NCBI GenBank assembly: GCA_963714205.1
Contig: CAVQNQ010000008.1
Coordinates: 62,001 to 126,000 of the forward strand
Reading direction: 5' to 3'
Length of the DNA: 64,000 nucleotides
Origin: CAVQNQ01 sp963714205
Lineage (GTDB): Bacteria; Acidobacteriota; Terriglobia; Bryobacterales; Bryobacteraceae
Positions 8,005-17,155 of the stretch are shown here, one piece after another (within the stretch, counting starts at the first letter, position 1; every line of letters starts with the position of its first letter). Position numbers and translations under genes: made by a program. Under the pieces are notes generated by a model. The model was not told where the DNA came from. It searched no databases and saw only the letters and a program-made list of their open reading frames with translations.

Positions 8005-9802
8005 ATGCTACTTTCGATTCGAGCCGGCGGCGCCGCGCTCTGCGCTCTGGCAATCTCCGCGGCGTACGCGCAAACCAGGCCCGCCGATTCGGCCATTCCT
8101 CATCTGGAGAAGCGCGGTTTGGCCACTCAGTTGGTCGTCGACGGAAAACCTTTCCTCGTTCTGGGCGCGGAACCGCCGACCAGCGCGGCTTCCAACCTCG
8201 AGTATCTGCTCTACATGTTGTCGGTGCTGGCCGAAACGCATCAGAACACTGCGGCGATTGCTGTCGGATGGAACTGGATCGAGCCCCAGAAAGAGAAGTA
8301 CGACTTCCGGATCCCGGATGCGGTGATCGAGGACGCCAGGAAAATCGACCAGCGCATCGTCCTGGTGTGGTTCGGAAGCTGGAAGAACGGCGTCTCCAGC
8401 TTCGCGCCCGTCTGGGTGAAGGCCGACCAGGATCACTTCCCGCGCGCGCAAGTCAGGGACGGCCAAACCGCCGAAGCCCTCTCCGCATTTAGCGACAGCA
8501 ACTGGGAAGCGGATGCCCGCGCGTTTGCGGCCCTGATGCGCCATATCCGCGAAGTGGATCGGACGCACCGCGTGATCATGGTTCAAGTGGAGAATGAGAT
8601 CGGCATTTTCGGCGACTCGCGGGACCGGTCCGCGCTGGCGAACAAAGCATTTGCGGCGCCCGTCCCAGCCGAGCTTATGGATTACCTCCAGAAGCACAAG
8701 GATGAGCTGCATCCGGATCTCCGCACAGTCTGGGAAGCGGCCGGTTTCAAAACCTCCGGGACGTGGGAAGAGGTATTCGGCAAGGGTCCGCAGGCGGACG
8801 AGATCTTCATGGCCTGGAACTATGCGCGCTATATCAATCACGTCGCGGAGGCCGGCAAGAAGGAATACCCGGTCCCGATGTTCGTGAATCAGTGGGGGAC
8901 TGAAGGCTGGGGGAAGGGTCCGCGTGGCGAGGCGTTCGACCACGTGCACGACATATGGAAAGCGGGCGCTCCGCAGGTGGACACGTACTGCCCCGATGCT
9001 TACATGGGGGGACCGGGCGCCGCGGATCACATCGTCGAGTTGACCACACGGTATACCCGCTCCGGCAAGCCGTTCTTCACGGTCGAAGCGACGGACGGCG
9101 AAATTGGCGCCGCACACGCCTTCTATGCCATCGGTCAGCAACGCGCGATCGGTTATTCCGGGATGGGTAACGACGGCTTGCTTGCAGTGGTTCACACAGT
9201 CGGGTATCCACTTCCCGAACGGGGTCAACCGGCCGGGCATGGATTCGCCGAAGAAGCTGGTGGGGTTTGGCGGGCCCGGCAGTACCAAGCCACTCCCGCC
9301 GCTACCTCCGGAATACGAAGAGAAGGCGCTTTCACAGGCATTCTTGACCCTTTCCCAAATCGCTCCTGAGATCCTGGAGCACCAGAGCACCGGCACGATT
9401 GCGGGGATCGCGTTGGACAACGAGAGACCGGACGAGAAGGTGAAGTTGGGGAACTACATCCTGAACGTGAGCTTGCCGCGCGATCGCGGCGCGCGGAGCA
9501 CCGTTCCCGACGGCATCGGCTACGGTTTATTCATGGCGGTCGGTCCCGACGAGTACCTGCTCGCCGGCAATAATGTGACGATCACTTTCACGCCGAACAC
9601 GCAGGGGCCGCCGATTGCAGGTCTGGCCGAGCAGGAAGCGGGCCGGTTCGATAACAACGGTAAGTGGGTGGCGACGCACTTTCTCGGGGGCGACGATTCC
9701 ATGTATTCATCCGATCCCCCGCCGAACCAGTCCGGCAGCGGCGTACGTCTGGCGTTCGGCGAGCGCGCCATCCAGCGCGTAACGTTGTACCGCTATCGAT
9801 AA
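8005..9802 (+). pseudogene. Secreted GH35-like glycosidase (DUF5597 type), copy 1, frameshifted
   Basis: A signal peptide (residues 1-22, ending AAYAQ) and a GH-A clan barrel that matches the intact copy at 9911 almost residue for residue, including VDGKPFLVL, GWNWIEP, WFGSWKNG, the acid/base motif VENEIG and the region FFTVEA. The frame is broken near 9184-9187: where copy 2 reads a Leu-Asp-Trp-Phe series, this copy has one additional base, the original frame ends at 9369, and the correct continuation lies in the next frame to 9802 (GFGGPGS through VTLYRYR). Ribosome binding site AGGAGC precedes the ATG at 8005. Removing one base would restore a 598-residue protein. Either a genuine pseudogene of a tandem duplicate or an assembly error. 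Expected activity: removal of terminal beta-galactosyl-type sugars outside the cytoplasm. Confidence 0.8.
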
Positions 9803-9910
9803 GTTCGCCCCTCGTACCGTAGCGTAGCTGTGTTTCTGTGGCGACGCCGGACCGGAACGGCGAGATGCGAATTCTGCTAATTTTAGTTCGTTGGCAAGAG
9901 GAGCAATCTT

Positions 9911-11743
9911 ATGACACTTTCGATTCGAGCCGGCGGCGCCGTGGTCTGCGCCCTGGCAATCTCCGCGGCGTATGCACAAACCGGGCCCGCGGATCCGGCC
10001 ATTCCCCATCTGGAGAAACGAGGCTTGGCCACTCAGTTGATCGTCGATGGGAAGCCTTTCCTCGTTCTTTGCGGCGAACCGCCAACCAGCGCGCCATCCA
10101 ACCTCGAGTATCTGAAATACATGTTGCCGGTGCTGGCCAATACGGCGCACCAGAACAGCTCGGCGCTGGCCGTAGGGTGGAACTGGATCGAGCCCGAGAA
10201 AGGCAAGTTCGATTTTAAAATCGTCGATGCGATGATCGATGGCGCAAACAAGATCGATCATCGCATCGTCCTGGTTTGGTTCGGGAGTTGGAAGAACGGC
10301 CTCTCCAGCTTTGCGCCTGCCTGGGTGAAGGCAGACCAGGATCGCTACCCGCGCGCGCAGGTCCAGGATGGCAAGACCGTCGAAATTCTTTCCACCCTGA
10401 GCGAGAACAACTGGGATGCGGATGCCCGCGCATTTGCGGCGATGATGCGCCATATCCGCGAAGTCGATCGGACGCACCGCGTGATCATGGTCCAAGTGGA
10501 GAATGAGATCGGCGTTCGCGGCGACTCGCGCGACCGGTCCCCGCTGGCAAATAAGGCATTTGCGGCGCCCGTCCCGGCCGAGCTGATGGGTAACCTCGGG
10601 AAACACAAAGATCAGTTGCTTCCGGAGTTCCGCGGCGTCTGGGAAGCGGCCGGCTTCAAGACCTCCGGGACCTGGGAAGAAGTATTCGGCCAAGGCCTGC
10701 GGACGGACGAGATCTTTATGGCCTGGAACTACGCGCGCTATGTCAATCGCGTCGTGGAGGCCGGCAAGAAGGAACACCCGATCCCGATGTTCGTGAATGT
10801 CTGGCTTCCTCAAGCGACAGATAAGGGGACCGGCGATTATCCGAGCGGCGAAGCGGTAGACCGTGTGCACGACATATGGAGAGCGGGCGCTCCGCTGGTG
10901 GACATGTTCTGTCCCGACGCTTACCTGTCGAGTTTCGCTTACCAGGGCTACGCGAATGCCATTGTCGATTTGACCTCACGGTACAGCCGCTCCAACAATC
11001 CGTTTTTCACCGTCGAAGCGGAGGGTGACATTCGGGGCGCCGCACACGCTTTCTACGCCATCGGCCAGTTCCATGCGATCGGTTATTCCGGGTTTGCCGA
11101 AGCCGGCTTACTGGACTGGTTCACCAGGGTGGGCATGAATTTGCCGTCGGGGCTGTTCCCGCCGGGAATAGATTCGCCGGAGCGGCTGGTGGGGTTTGGC
11201 GGTCCCGGCGGTATCCGGCCGCTTGCGCCGCCTCCTCCCGAATACGAAGTGCAGCCGCTTCCACAGGCGTTCTTGACCCTTTCTCAAGTCGCTCCTCAGA
11301 TCCTGGAGCACCAGAGCAACGGCACGATCGCGGGAGTCGCGCTGGACAAACAGCGGCCTGACGAAAAGGTGAAACTGGGAAACTACATTCTAAACGTGGG
11401 GTTGCCGCGCAATCGCCACACGCCGGCTGTGATTCCTGACGTAACCGGCTACGGTTTGTTCATGACGCTCGGCCCGGACGACTACCTGCTCGTGGGCAAT
11501 AATTTGCAAATCACGTTTTCGCCGAACACGCCAGGGCCGCCGATTGCCGGTCTGGCCGAGCAGGAAGCGGGCCGGTTCGACAAGGACGGCAAATGGGTGG
11601 TGACGCATCTTCTCGGCGGCGATGATTCCGTGGCCGCGGATGACATGGCCGCCGCCGCCGCCGTGAACCAGTCCGGCAGCGGCATACGCCTTTCATACGG
11701 CGAGCGCGCCATCCAGCGCGTGAAGCTGTACCGGTACCGATAA
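9911..11743 (+). CDS. Secreted GH35-like glycosidase (DUF5597 type), copy 2, intact
   Basis: A 610-residue protein with a signal peptide (ALAISAAYAQ) and a GH-A clan catalytic barrel. The pair Asn198-Glu199 in VENEIG is the expected acid/base motif; Glu369 in FFTVEAEG is the likely nucleophile. The C-terminal 150 residues form the beta-rich DUF5597 region (GYGLFMTLGPDDYLLVGNN, then QEAGRF and ERAIQRV). The gene follows copy 1 at about 100 bases with ribosome binding site GAGGAG. Proteins of this family are annotated as beta-galactosidases; the real substrate is unknown and plant cell wall or exopolysaccharide side chains are plausible. The second copy carries a short Ala-rich insertion (MAAAAAVNQ) near its end that copy 1 lacks. 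Confidence 0.85.
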   Translation: MTLSIRAGGAVVCALAISAAYAQTGPADPAIPHLEKRGLATQLIVDGKPFLVLCGEPPTSAPSNLEYLKYMLPVLANTAHQNSSALAVGWNWIEPEKGKFDFKIVDAMIDGANKIDHRIVLVWFGSWKNGLSSFAPAWVKADQDRYPRAQVQDGKTVEILSTLSENNWDADARAFAAMMRHIREVDRTHRVIMVQVENEIGVRGDSRDRSPLANKAFAAPVPAELMGNLGKHKDQLLPEFRGVWEAAGFKTSGTWEEVFGQGLRTDEIFMAWNYARYVNRVVEAGKKEHPIPMFVNVWLPQATDKGTGDYPSGEAVDRVHDIWRAGAPLVDMFCPDAYLSSFAYQGYANAIVDLTSRYSRSNNPFFTVEAEGDIRGAAHAFYAIGQFHAIGYSGFAEAGLLDWFTRVGMNLPSGLFPPGIDSPERLVGFGGPGGIRPLAPPPPEYEVQPLPQAFLTLSQVAPQILEHQSNGTIAGVALDKQRPDEKVKLGNYILNVGLPRNRHTPAVIPDVTGYGLFMTLGPDDYLLVGNNLQITFSPNTPGPPIAGLAEQEAGRFDKDGKWVVTHLLGGDDSVAADDMAAAAAVNQSGSGIRLSYGERAIQRVKLYRYR

Positions 11744-11817
11744 GCGGGCGGACGAAAAGTTATGTCAGTGTGAGTTCTTGAACGCTCAGCTCGGCGGGGG
11801 GTTCGGCCACTCGCGGT

Positions 11818-12603
11818 CTAAGAATTTACACCGGTGGCCAGCATGCCGCCGTCCACGACGATGCACTCGCCAGCCATGTAACTCGCCGCATCCGACGCCA
11901 GCAGCAGCGTCGCGCCTACGAGTTCCTCAGGCTTGCCGAAGCGCCGCATGGGTGTGCGCACCAGGAACTCCCGGCCGCGTTCCGTGCCGTCCAACAGCCT
12001 GGCATTGATTTCGGTGGGAAATACGCCCGGCGCCAGGGCGTTCACCGCGATGTTGTCCTTGGCCCACTCCTGCGCCAGGCTGCGCGTCAGCGAAAGCACG
12101 GCAGCCTTGGAGGCCGCATATGCGGCCACCTCGAGCAGACTTACGAATGAAGTCAGCGACGCGATGTTGATGATCCGCGCGTGCCCGCTTTGCTTAAGCG
12201 GCGCGTAAAACGACTGGCACGCCCGCAGAACCCCCGTCACGTTGATATCGAGAATCCGCTGCCAGTCGCTCTCGGATACTTCGCTGGTCGGCTTGCGCTG
12301 AATCTGTCCCGCTGCATTCACCAGAATATCCACATGCCCCAGTTTCTTCAGGATGCCATCGCGGAACTTATCGACGGAGAGGCGATTCTGCACGTCCACC
12401 ACCTCGCGCACGGTCTGGCGGCCTTTCGCCTCGATTTCCGCGGCAGCCTTATCCACGAAGTCGGCGCGCCTGCCTCCCGCCACCACGTCGGCACCGGCGT
12501 CCGCCAGGCCCAGCGCCAGCGTCTTTCCTAAGCCGGAAGTGCCGCCTACAACTACTGCCACGCGGCCAGCCAGATCGAACAGACTGCGAATGGAATTCGA
12601 CAT
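11818..12603 (-). CDS. SDR family oxidoreductase, KduD/gluconate 5-dehydrogenase-like
   Basis: A 261-residue classical short-chain dehydrogenase. It has the nucleotide-binding motif GGTSGLG (residues 20-26), NAAG, the catalytic Ser in IASLTSF, the Tyr-x-x-x-Lys motif in YAASK, and the C-terminal VDGGM. A GGRR stretch after the second beta strand is compatible with either cofactor. The length and the pattern LFDLAGRVAVVVGG fit the 2-deoxy-D-gluconate 3-dehydrogenase / gluconate 5-dehydrogenase branch, which acts in the breakdown of uronic and aldonic acids. Lying opposite the two glycosidase genes, it may serve the same sugar route, but the strands differ and no operon is formed. The SDR call is firm; the substrate is a guess. 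Confidence 0.85.
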   Translation of the reverse strand: MSNSIRSLFDLAGRVAVVVGGTSGLGKTLALGLADAGADVVAGGRRADFVDKAAAEIEAKGRQTVREVVDVQNRLSVDKFRDGILKKLGHVDILVNAAGQIQRKPTSEVSESDWQRILDINVTGVLRACQSFYAPLKQSGHARIINIASLTSFVSLLEVAAYAASKAAVLSLTRSLAQEWAKDNIAVNALAPGVFPTEINARLLDGTERGREFLVRTPMRRFGKPEELVGATLLLASDAASYMAGECIVVDGGMLATGVNS

Positions 12604-12658
12604 AAGTGGTGAGCCGGGATGATCTTCGATCTACCACTATGCCACGGTCTTGGGGAGC

Positions 12659-15049
12659 CTACGGCCCCGCCGGCTTCGCATCGGGCGAAGCGATCACCCG
12701 GTCCGCCACGCCCGGCGGATTGGGCGAATGGATCTCGCACTCCACCACCGGCTCGGTGCCCTCGATGAACACGTCGAAGCGTGTGCGCGGACAGAAGGGC
12801 GTCGCAAGCTGCCCGCTGTCGGCGCACAGGTTCACCGCCACCACGCCGGGGGGCGGCTGGAAGGGCTTGGCATCGCGGTAAGGACGCAACCGCGCGGCGC
12901 GTTGCATGAATTCGGTCCAGATGGGCAGCGCCGAGTGCGCCCCTTCCAGGTTGAGATCGCGACCGTCGTCGAAGCCCACCCACACCACGCACAACAATTC
13001 CGAGGTGAAGCCCGCGAACCAGCCGTCGCGCGAGGTTCCGGTCTTCCCGGCGGCGGGCAGCGTGAAGCCGCTCGCGCGCACGCCGGCCCCGGTGCCGCTG
13101 CGAAGCACTTCCTGCATCATGCTCACCATCAGGTAAGCCACCCGCGGATCGAGCGCCGGGACCGGCTCCGGGCGACCCTGATATAGGAGCGCGCCATTGC
13201 GCCCGCGCACTTGCGCGATGGCCCAGGGCGCCAGCCGCGCGCCCCGGTCGGCGAACATAGTGTAGGCCTCCGCGATATCGATGATAGTCGCCTCATAAGC
13301 GCCCAAGGCGATCGCCGGTGTGGGCCTGACGTTCTCAAGGCCCGCGCGGCGCGCCATCGAAGCCACCCTGCCGTATCCCACCTCCTCGGCGAGCTCGACG
13401 GTGGCGCTGTTGAGGGAGTGGGCCAGGGCCGTCCGCAGCGTTACGTCGCCCATGTACTCATGCCGGAAGTTATCGGGCTGGTAAGCCCGGTTATCGAAGA
13501 AAAAGGTAGTGGGCTCGTCATTCAGCATGGTGGTGGGGGTGAAGATCTGGTTTCCGCCCTGCACCGCCGTATCGAGCGCCGCGGCATAGACGAACGGCTT
13601 GAACACCGATCCCGGCTGGCGCGAGGCCAGCGCGTGGTTCAACTGGCTGGCGCCATAGTTGCGCCCGCCCACCAGCGCCTTGATGGCGCCGGTCCGCGGG
13701 TCCAGCGCCACCAGCGCCACTTGCGGCTGGCCGGGCGGAATGGCTTCCCGGCCCGGATGCGCGCGCAGCCTCCGGTCCACCAATTCCATGCCGTCGCGTG
13801 CAGCCTCCTGGGCAGCCCGCTGCAGCTCCGGATCGAGCGTGGTATAGACGCCACGCGCCTCTTGTTCATGGTCGTCCAGCCGGGTCTGCAGCTCATCGTC
13901 CATGAGATCGAGAAAGTACTGCGCGTCCATCTCCTCGCTTTGCGCGGGCGCCAGCTTCAACGGAGCCGCAAACTCATGCCCATACTGGGCCTCGGAAAGG
14001 TACAGGTTCTGCCGCATCAGCCCGAGCACCACGTTGCGCCGCTCGAGGGCGCGGCCGGGATAGAGAAACGGATTGTAGAAGCTGGGGCGCTGCACCAGGC
14101 CCGCGAGCAAGGCCGCCTCGGCCCCCGTCAACTGCGAGAGGTCCTTGCCGAAGTAGACGCGCGCCCCTTCGCCGAAGCCTTTGATGCTAAACGTGCCGCG
14201 CCTGCCGAGATAGACTTCGTTGCAGTAATCCTCGAAAATCTGCTGCTTGGTGAGCTTCTGTTCCAGGTGCAGGGTAATCAGCAACTCTTCGAGCTTGCGC
14301 TTCCAGAGTTTGTCCGGCTCGAGCCAGAGGTTGCGGGCGAGCTGCATGGTGAGGGTCGAGGCGCCCTGCTCCTTGCGGCCTTCCTTCACGTCCACGTAAG
14401 CGGCCTTGAGGATGCGCAACAGATCGAAGCCGGAGTGATAAAAGAAGTGCTTGTCTTCGCTCGAAAGGATGGCATCCCGCAACGCGGCGGGAATATCCGC
14501 GAAGCGCACCATGCGGCGCTTCTCGCGGTTCTCGGAGAGGTTGGTGATAAGCTGCGGGGGAAACGTGTGCTCCGGGCGGTCGGTGTTGTCGCTCAGCGAG
14601 ACGATGCGCGAGATCGTGCCCTCCGGCAGGTAGAGCACCCACGCATCCTCGCCGGGATTATTGCGGCCCGGGAAGATCTCCAGGCAGTCCGGGCGCACGT
14701 TGTACGATCCCACCGGATTGCCGCGCGTGGTGCCATAGCCGGCGCGTCGCAGGCGGGCGATGGCGTCTTCAAGTGTCAACGAATCGCCCACGGCGACCGT
14801 GGGAGGCGCGCCGAATATATTGACGGCGTCGGCGAACGGCCCGGCGGCGAGACGCGCGTCCACGCGGCGCGCCAGCATCAGGTAACGGTATCCCGCCATG
14901 CCCAGGGCGACGGCGGCCAACCCGGCCATCGCAACCGCTGCCGCTGTCCGCCAGCGCTGGCGAATCCACTTCCTGGCGCCGGCCCCGCCAGCCTCGGGAT
15001 GCCCGTCGCCGGCCGAATTACGGGTAGATATTTCCTCTTCCTCGGGCAT
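12659..15049 (-). CDS. Class A penicillin-binding protein (PBP1-type transglycosylase/transpeptidase)
   Basis: A 796-residue bifunctional peptidoglycan synthase. A cytoplasmic N-terminus and one membrane segment (AAAVAMAGLAAVALGMAGYR) lead into a GT51 glycosyltransferase with SSEDKHFFYHSGFD near residue 198 (catalytic Glu), then QGASTLTMQLARN and RRKLEE-like helices. The transpeptidase has the active-site SxxK in PGSVFKPF near 481, SLN (SxN) and KTGTS near 668. The start is the ATG at 15049: a GGGGGAG ribosome binding site lies six bases upstream; an ATG at 15076 lacks one. The region between membrane and GT51 domain (FGAPPTVAVG, LRRAGYG) matches the PBP1B-type UB2H-like part. It polymerises and cross-links the wall in the periplasm. 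It is transcribed away from rpmB and stands alone. Confidence 0.93.
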   Translation of the reverse strand: MPEEEEISTRNSAGDGHPEAGGAGARKWIRQRWRTAAAVAMAGLAAVALGMAGYRYLMLARRVDARLAAGPFADAVNIFGAPPTVAVGDSLTLEDAIARLRRAGYGTTRGNPVGSYNVRPDCLEIFPGRNNPGEDAWVLYLPEGTISRIVSLSDNTDRPEHTFPPQLITNLSENREKRRMVRFADIPAALRDAILSSEDKHFFYHSGFDLLRILKAAYVDVKEGRKEQGASTLTMQLARNLWLEPDKLWKRKLEELLITLHLEQKLTKQQIFEDYCNEVYLGRRGTFSIKGFGEGARVYFGKDLSQLTGAEAALLAGLVQRPSFYNPFLYPGRALERRNVVLGLMRQNLYLSEAQYGHEFAAPLKLAPAQSEEMDAQYFLDLMDDELQTRLDDHEQEARGVYTTLDPELQRAAQEAARDGMELVDRRLRAHPGREAIPPGQPQVALVALDPRTGAIKALVGGRNYGASQLNHALASRQPGSVFKPFVYAAALDTAVQGGNQIFTPTTMLNDEPTTFFFDNRAYQPDNFRHEYMGDVTLRTALAHSLNSATVELAEEVGYGRVASMARRAGLENVRPTPAIALGAYEATIIDIAEAYTMFADRGARLAPWAIAQVRGRNGALLYQGRPEPVPALDPRVAYLMVSMMQEVLRSGTGAGVRASGFTLPAAGKTGTSRDGWFAGFTSELLCVVWVGFDDGRDLNLEGAHSALPIWTEFMQRAARLRPYRDAKPFQPPPGVVAVNLCADSGQLATPFCPRTRFDVFIEGTEPVVECEIHSPNPPGVADRVIASPDAKPAGP

Positions 15050-15145
15050 CGCGGCTCCCCCGGAAAGAGAGAGCATGTACGTAACCAGCGGCGAACTGTA
15101 TGGATCAGTCCGGCCAGGCGGCGCCGGGCAGCGGGATGGAGGCTC

Positions 15146-15337
15146 TTAGGCGGCTTTCTGAACTTTGCCGGAGCGGATGCAGGAGGTGCAAACGCGGATC
15201 CGCCGGGTGGCGCCGTTGATCAGCGCGCGCACCGATTGCAGATTCAAATTCCAGCGCCGCTTCGTGATGTTGTGGGCGTGGCTCACGCGATGTCCGAACT
15301 GGGGACCGCGGCCGCAGACTTCACAAACTTGTGACAT
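15146..15337 (-). CDS. rpmB: 50S ribosomal protein bL28
   Basis: A 63-residue protein starting at the ATG at 15337 (MSQVCEVCGRGP); the frame is open further upstream, but only this start gives the standard N-terminus. It has the family pattern: SHAHNITKRRW, then LQSVRALI and a basic tail. Two CxxC pairs (CEVC near the start and CTSC near the end) identify the zinc-binding form of the protein. GGGAG lies 12 bases upstream. It is monocistronic here, between the penicillin-binding protein gene and a toxin-antitoxin-like operon. Confidence 0.95.
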   Translation of the reverse strand: MSQVCEVCGRGPQFGHRVSHAHNITKRRWNLNLQSVRALINGATRRIRVCTSCIRSGKVQKAA

Positions 15338-15509
15338 GAGACGAAAATCTCCCTCGACTTGCAAAGAAACAATTATACCAGGGCGCTCGGAACCCGGGCA
15401 ACTCCGGGCATGAAACATGAAACGAGATCTGAGCTATAGCCGAAACAGCCGGCGCTCATCCTTCGGCCCCATGCGCCCAGCGACCTGGACCCGTATCTAC
15501 GGTTACACC

Positions 15510-15535
15510 GGCGCGATCACAAGCCTATTCGCGCC
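15510..15535. terminator. Hairpin downstream of the DUF3467 operon
   Basis: GGCGCGA and TCGCGCC pair over seven bases with a 12-base loop, about 34 bases past the last stop codon of the leftward operon. A second small stem (CCGTA/TACGG) follows it. No T-run is present, so this is only a candidate. Confidence 0.3.
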
Positions 15536-15568
15536 GCTCTATCGGTTTGAGCGGGCTTGCTCATCCCG

Positions 15569-15877
15569 CTATGCTAGAGACCTCGGGGATAGCTTCTCCA
15601 CGGGTGCCACTGGAATATTTATCTCACCCACCTGTTTTTCGTACTCGCGCACATTGCCCATGAGGATATTCGCAAAGACTTTGGCGTGTTGGGGAGACAT
15701 TACAATCGACACCAGCTGCTCTGTTATCACCTTAGCCCCAGAGCGGGTGGTCTCTCCAAATACCAAGCGAAAATCCCAAGGGCCAGCTTCGATCAATACG
15801 CTGTTGGCATAGATCTTCAGAAAATGCTCGGACGGTATCGATTCGAATTCGGTGGCAACTTCCCTATTTTCGGGCAT
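15569..15877 (-). CDS. DUF3467 domain protein
   Basis: A 102-residue soluble protein. The pattern YANSVLIEAGPWDFRLVFGE followed by TEQLVSIVMSPQHAKVFANI and a final YEKQVGEI is that of DUF3467, a small family of unknown function found across bacteria. It starts 11 bases after the stop of the MqsA-like gene, so it is the third gene of the operon. The fold resembles small beta-sheet proteins that appear beside stress or toxin-antitoxin genes; no catalytic residues can be named. Confidence 0.8.
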   Translation of the reverse strand: MPENREVATEFESIPSEHFLKIYANSVLIEAGPWDFRLVFGETTRSGAKVITEQLVSIVMSPQHAKVFANILMGNVREYEKQVGEINIPVAPVEKLSPRSLA

Positions 15878-15888
15878 TGGTCGTAATA

Positions 15889-16518
15889 CTATCCTCCCGT
15901 TTGGCTGAACGGCGCGGCGATACAGAGCGTCCGATGAGACGGCAATTCAAGCTCAGAAAATGTACCATTCTGTCTCGACCACAGCTCTTGCTGACGCAAC
16001 GCATCCTCGAAACATTCCTGGACGGCCAGAGTAGGGCTTGCTGCCGCCCCTAGGTCCGCTGGAACTACCGATTCCGAAATTCGCCAATTGTATCCGATTG
16101 TGGAGCCGTAAATGGCGCCGAAGCATTCAACGTACGCGCGGACGCTGGTAGCCACCGGCATGGCCCCTTGGAGGATGCGGTCATTGTTGTGCTGCTCCTG
16201 AATCTTACCCATCTCCCAGCGCTTCACACTGGCTAAGCCCACGCCAACATGCCGCGCGAACTGCTCTTGGCTCATCCCAAGTCTCTTCCGCAGCGCGCGA
16301 ATTTCTTCGCTCGTCAGCAGGTCGTGGTGCGCCCGATATCTATCTGCCAACAAGCGAGCGAACTCCGGCAAAGCCGCACCCTCAATGGTTTTATAGCCGC
16401 AGCTCGGACACTCCAACCCCTGCATTTCGACGGTGTATGTCTCATCTCTTACCGAACCCTGCAACCGAACGGTCTTCGGTTCCAGATCGGCTTGACCGCA
16501 TTCGATGCATCTAATCAT
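15889..16518 (-). CDS. MqsA/YgiT-like antitoxin: zinc finger plus Xre helix-turn-helix
   Basis: A 209-residue protein starting at the ATG at 16518 (MIRCIECGQ); an earlier ATG at 16536 is possible. The N-terminal 45 residues form a CxxC...CxxC zinc finger (CIECG and CPSCG) of the YgiT/MqsA type. Residues about 68-115 form an Xre-family helix-turn-helix (RALRKRLGMSQEQFARHVGV, then ASVKRWEMG). The last 90 residues are not part of MqsA and have no motif I know. The start overlaps the stop of the upstream 140-aa gene by 8 bases, the order (unknown gene, then antitoxin) seen in mqsRA-like pairs. Such proteins bind their own promoter and neutralise a toxin. The antitoxin role is inferred from domains and gene order. 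Confidence 0.75.
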   Translation of the reverse strand: MIRCIECGQADLEPKTVRLQGSVRDETYTVEMQGLECPSCGYKTIEGAALPEFARLLADRYRAHHDLLTSEEIRALRKRLGMSQEQFARHVGVGLASVKRWEMGKIQEQHNNDRILQGAMPVATSVRAYVECFGAIYGSTIGYNWRISESVVPADLGAAASPTLAVQECFEDALRQQELWSRQNGTFSELELPSHRTLCIAAPFSQTGG

Positions 16519-16933
16519 CCTGGTCTCGATGCTCATGAATAGAGCAAATGAAGGCTCTTCTCCCGTCTTCGGCGCCATTCAGACAGAATTTGAAGTACAT
16601 CTCGTAGCCGGAGAAAAAGGCGGATTTCCACCGGAAGCCCAAGATCTCCTGTCCACGGATGGCAGGCTCGTAAGATCGCGGGGGCGGGCGAACACCCTTA
16701 TACTGATCGGGCTTGATCTCCCTGATCGCCCCAACAAGAATGACAGTCTGATCTTCCGTTAGGGCTGTTTCCATACCAAACGTTACCTCGATCTCGTCGA
16801 AATTGGCTTTCAACTTGGCAGGATTAGCCGGCAGCCACTTGCCCGCCTCGACCAAATTTAAGCATTCCCGGAGCTTCGCTGAAAGCTCTTTGTGGCTTGG
16901 CCGTTCCAGTCGCCTCCGACTTGATGGTATCAC
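16511..16933 (-). CDS. Unknown 140-aa protein, candidate toxin of an MqsA-linked operon
   Basis: A 140-residue soluble protein that I do not recognise. It is the first gene of a three-gene operon and overlaps the MqsA-like antitoxin by 8 bases. The N-terminal half is helical with basic and acidic residues; the C-terminal part (SGYEMYFKF, then RRAFICSIHEH) ends in a Tyr, Lys, Arg and His pattern that loosely recalls small RelE/MqsR-fold ribonucleases, but the match is too weak to name a family. The ATG at 16933 is the first in frame. By position it is the toxin candidate; an unrelated regulatory partner is the alternative. Confidence 0.6.
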   Translation of the reverse strand: MIPSSRRRLERPSHKELSAKLRECLNLVEAGKWLPANPAKLKANFDEIEVTFGMETALTEDQTVILVGAIREIKPDQYKGVRPPPRSYEPAIRGQEILGFRWKSAFFSGYEMYFKFCLNGAEDGRRAFICSIHEHRDQDD

Positions 16934-17155
16934 GTGATGCCACGCCTTCGACGCCGCAATTGGTACTACCAGTGCTAAAAGAAGCCCTCAATTGACGACT
17001 TCTCCGACACTAGAACTTCAGCGTAACAAAACTCACCAACTGGAGCTTCGCTTTCCGGGTTTGGTCCTCTTCTGTCCTCTGCGGAGCACGAGGGCGCGGG
17101 ATAATCCCCTCGCAACGCCGGCCGCGGGTGCTTGTTAGAATTGGAAAGATTCGCC

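Noticed and set aside
13211..15334. 707-codon open frame on the plus strand
   Set aside because: It is the mirror of the penicillin-binding protein gene; long antisense frames are usual in GC-rich coding DNA, and the product has no domain.
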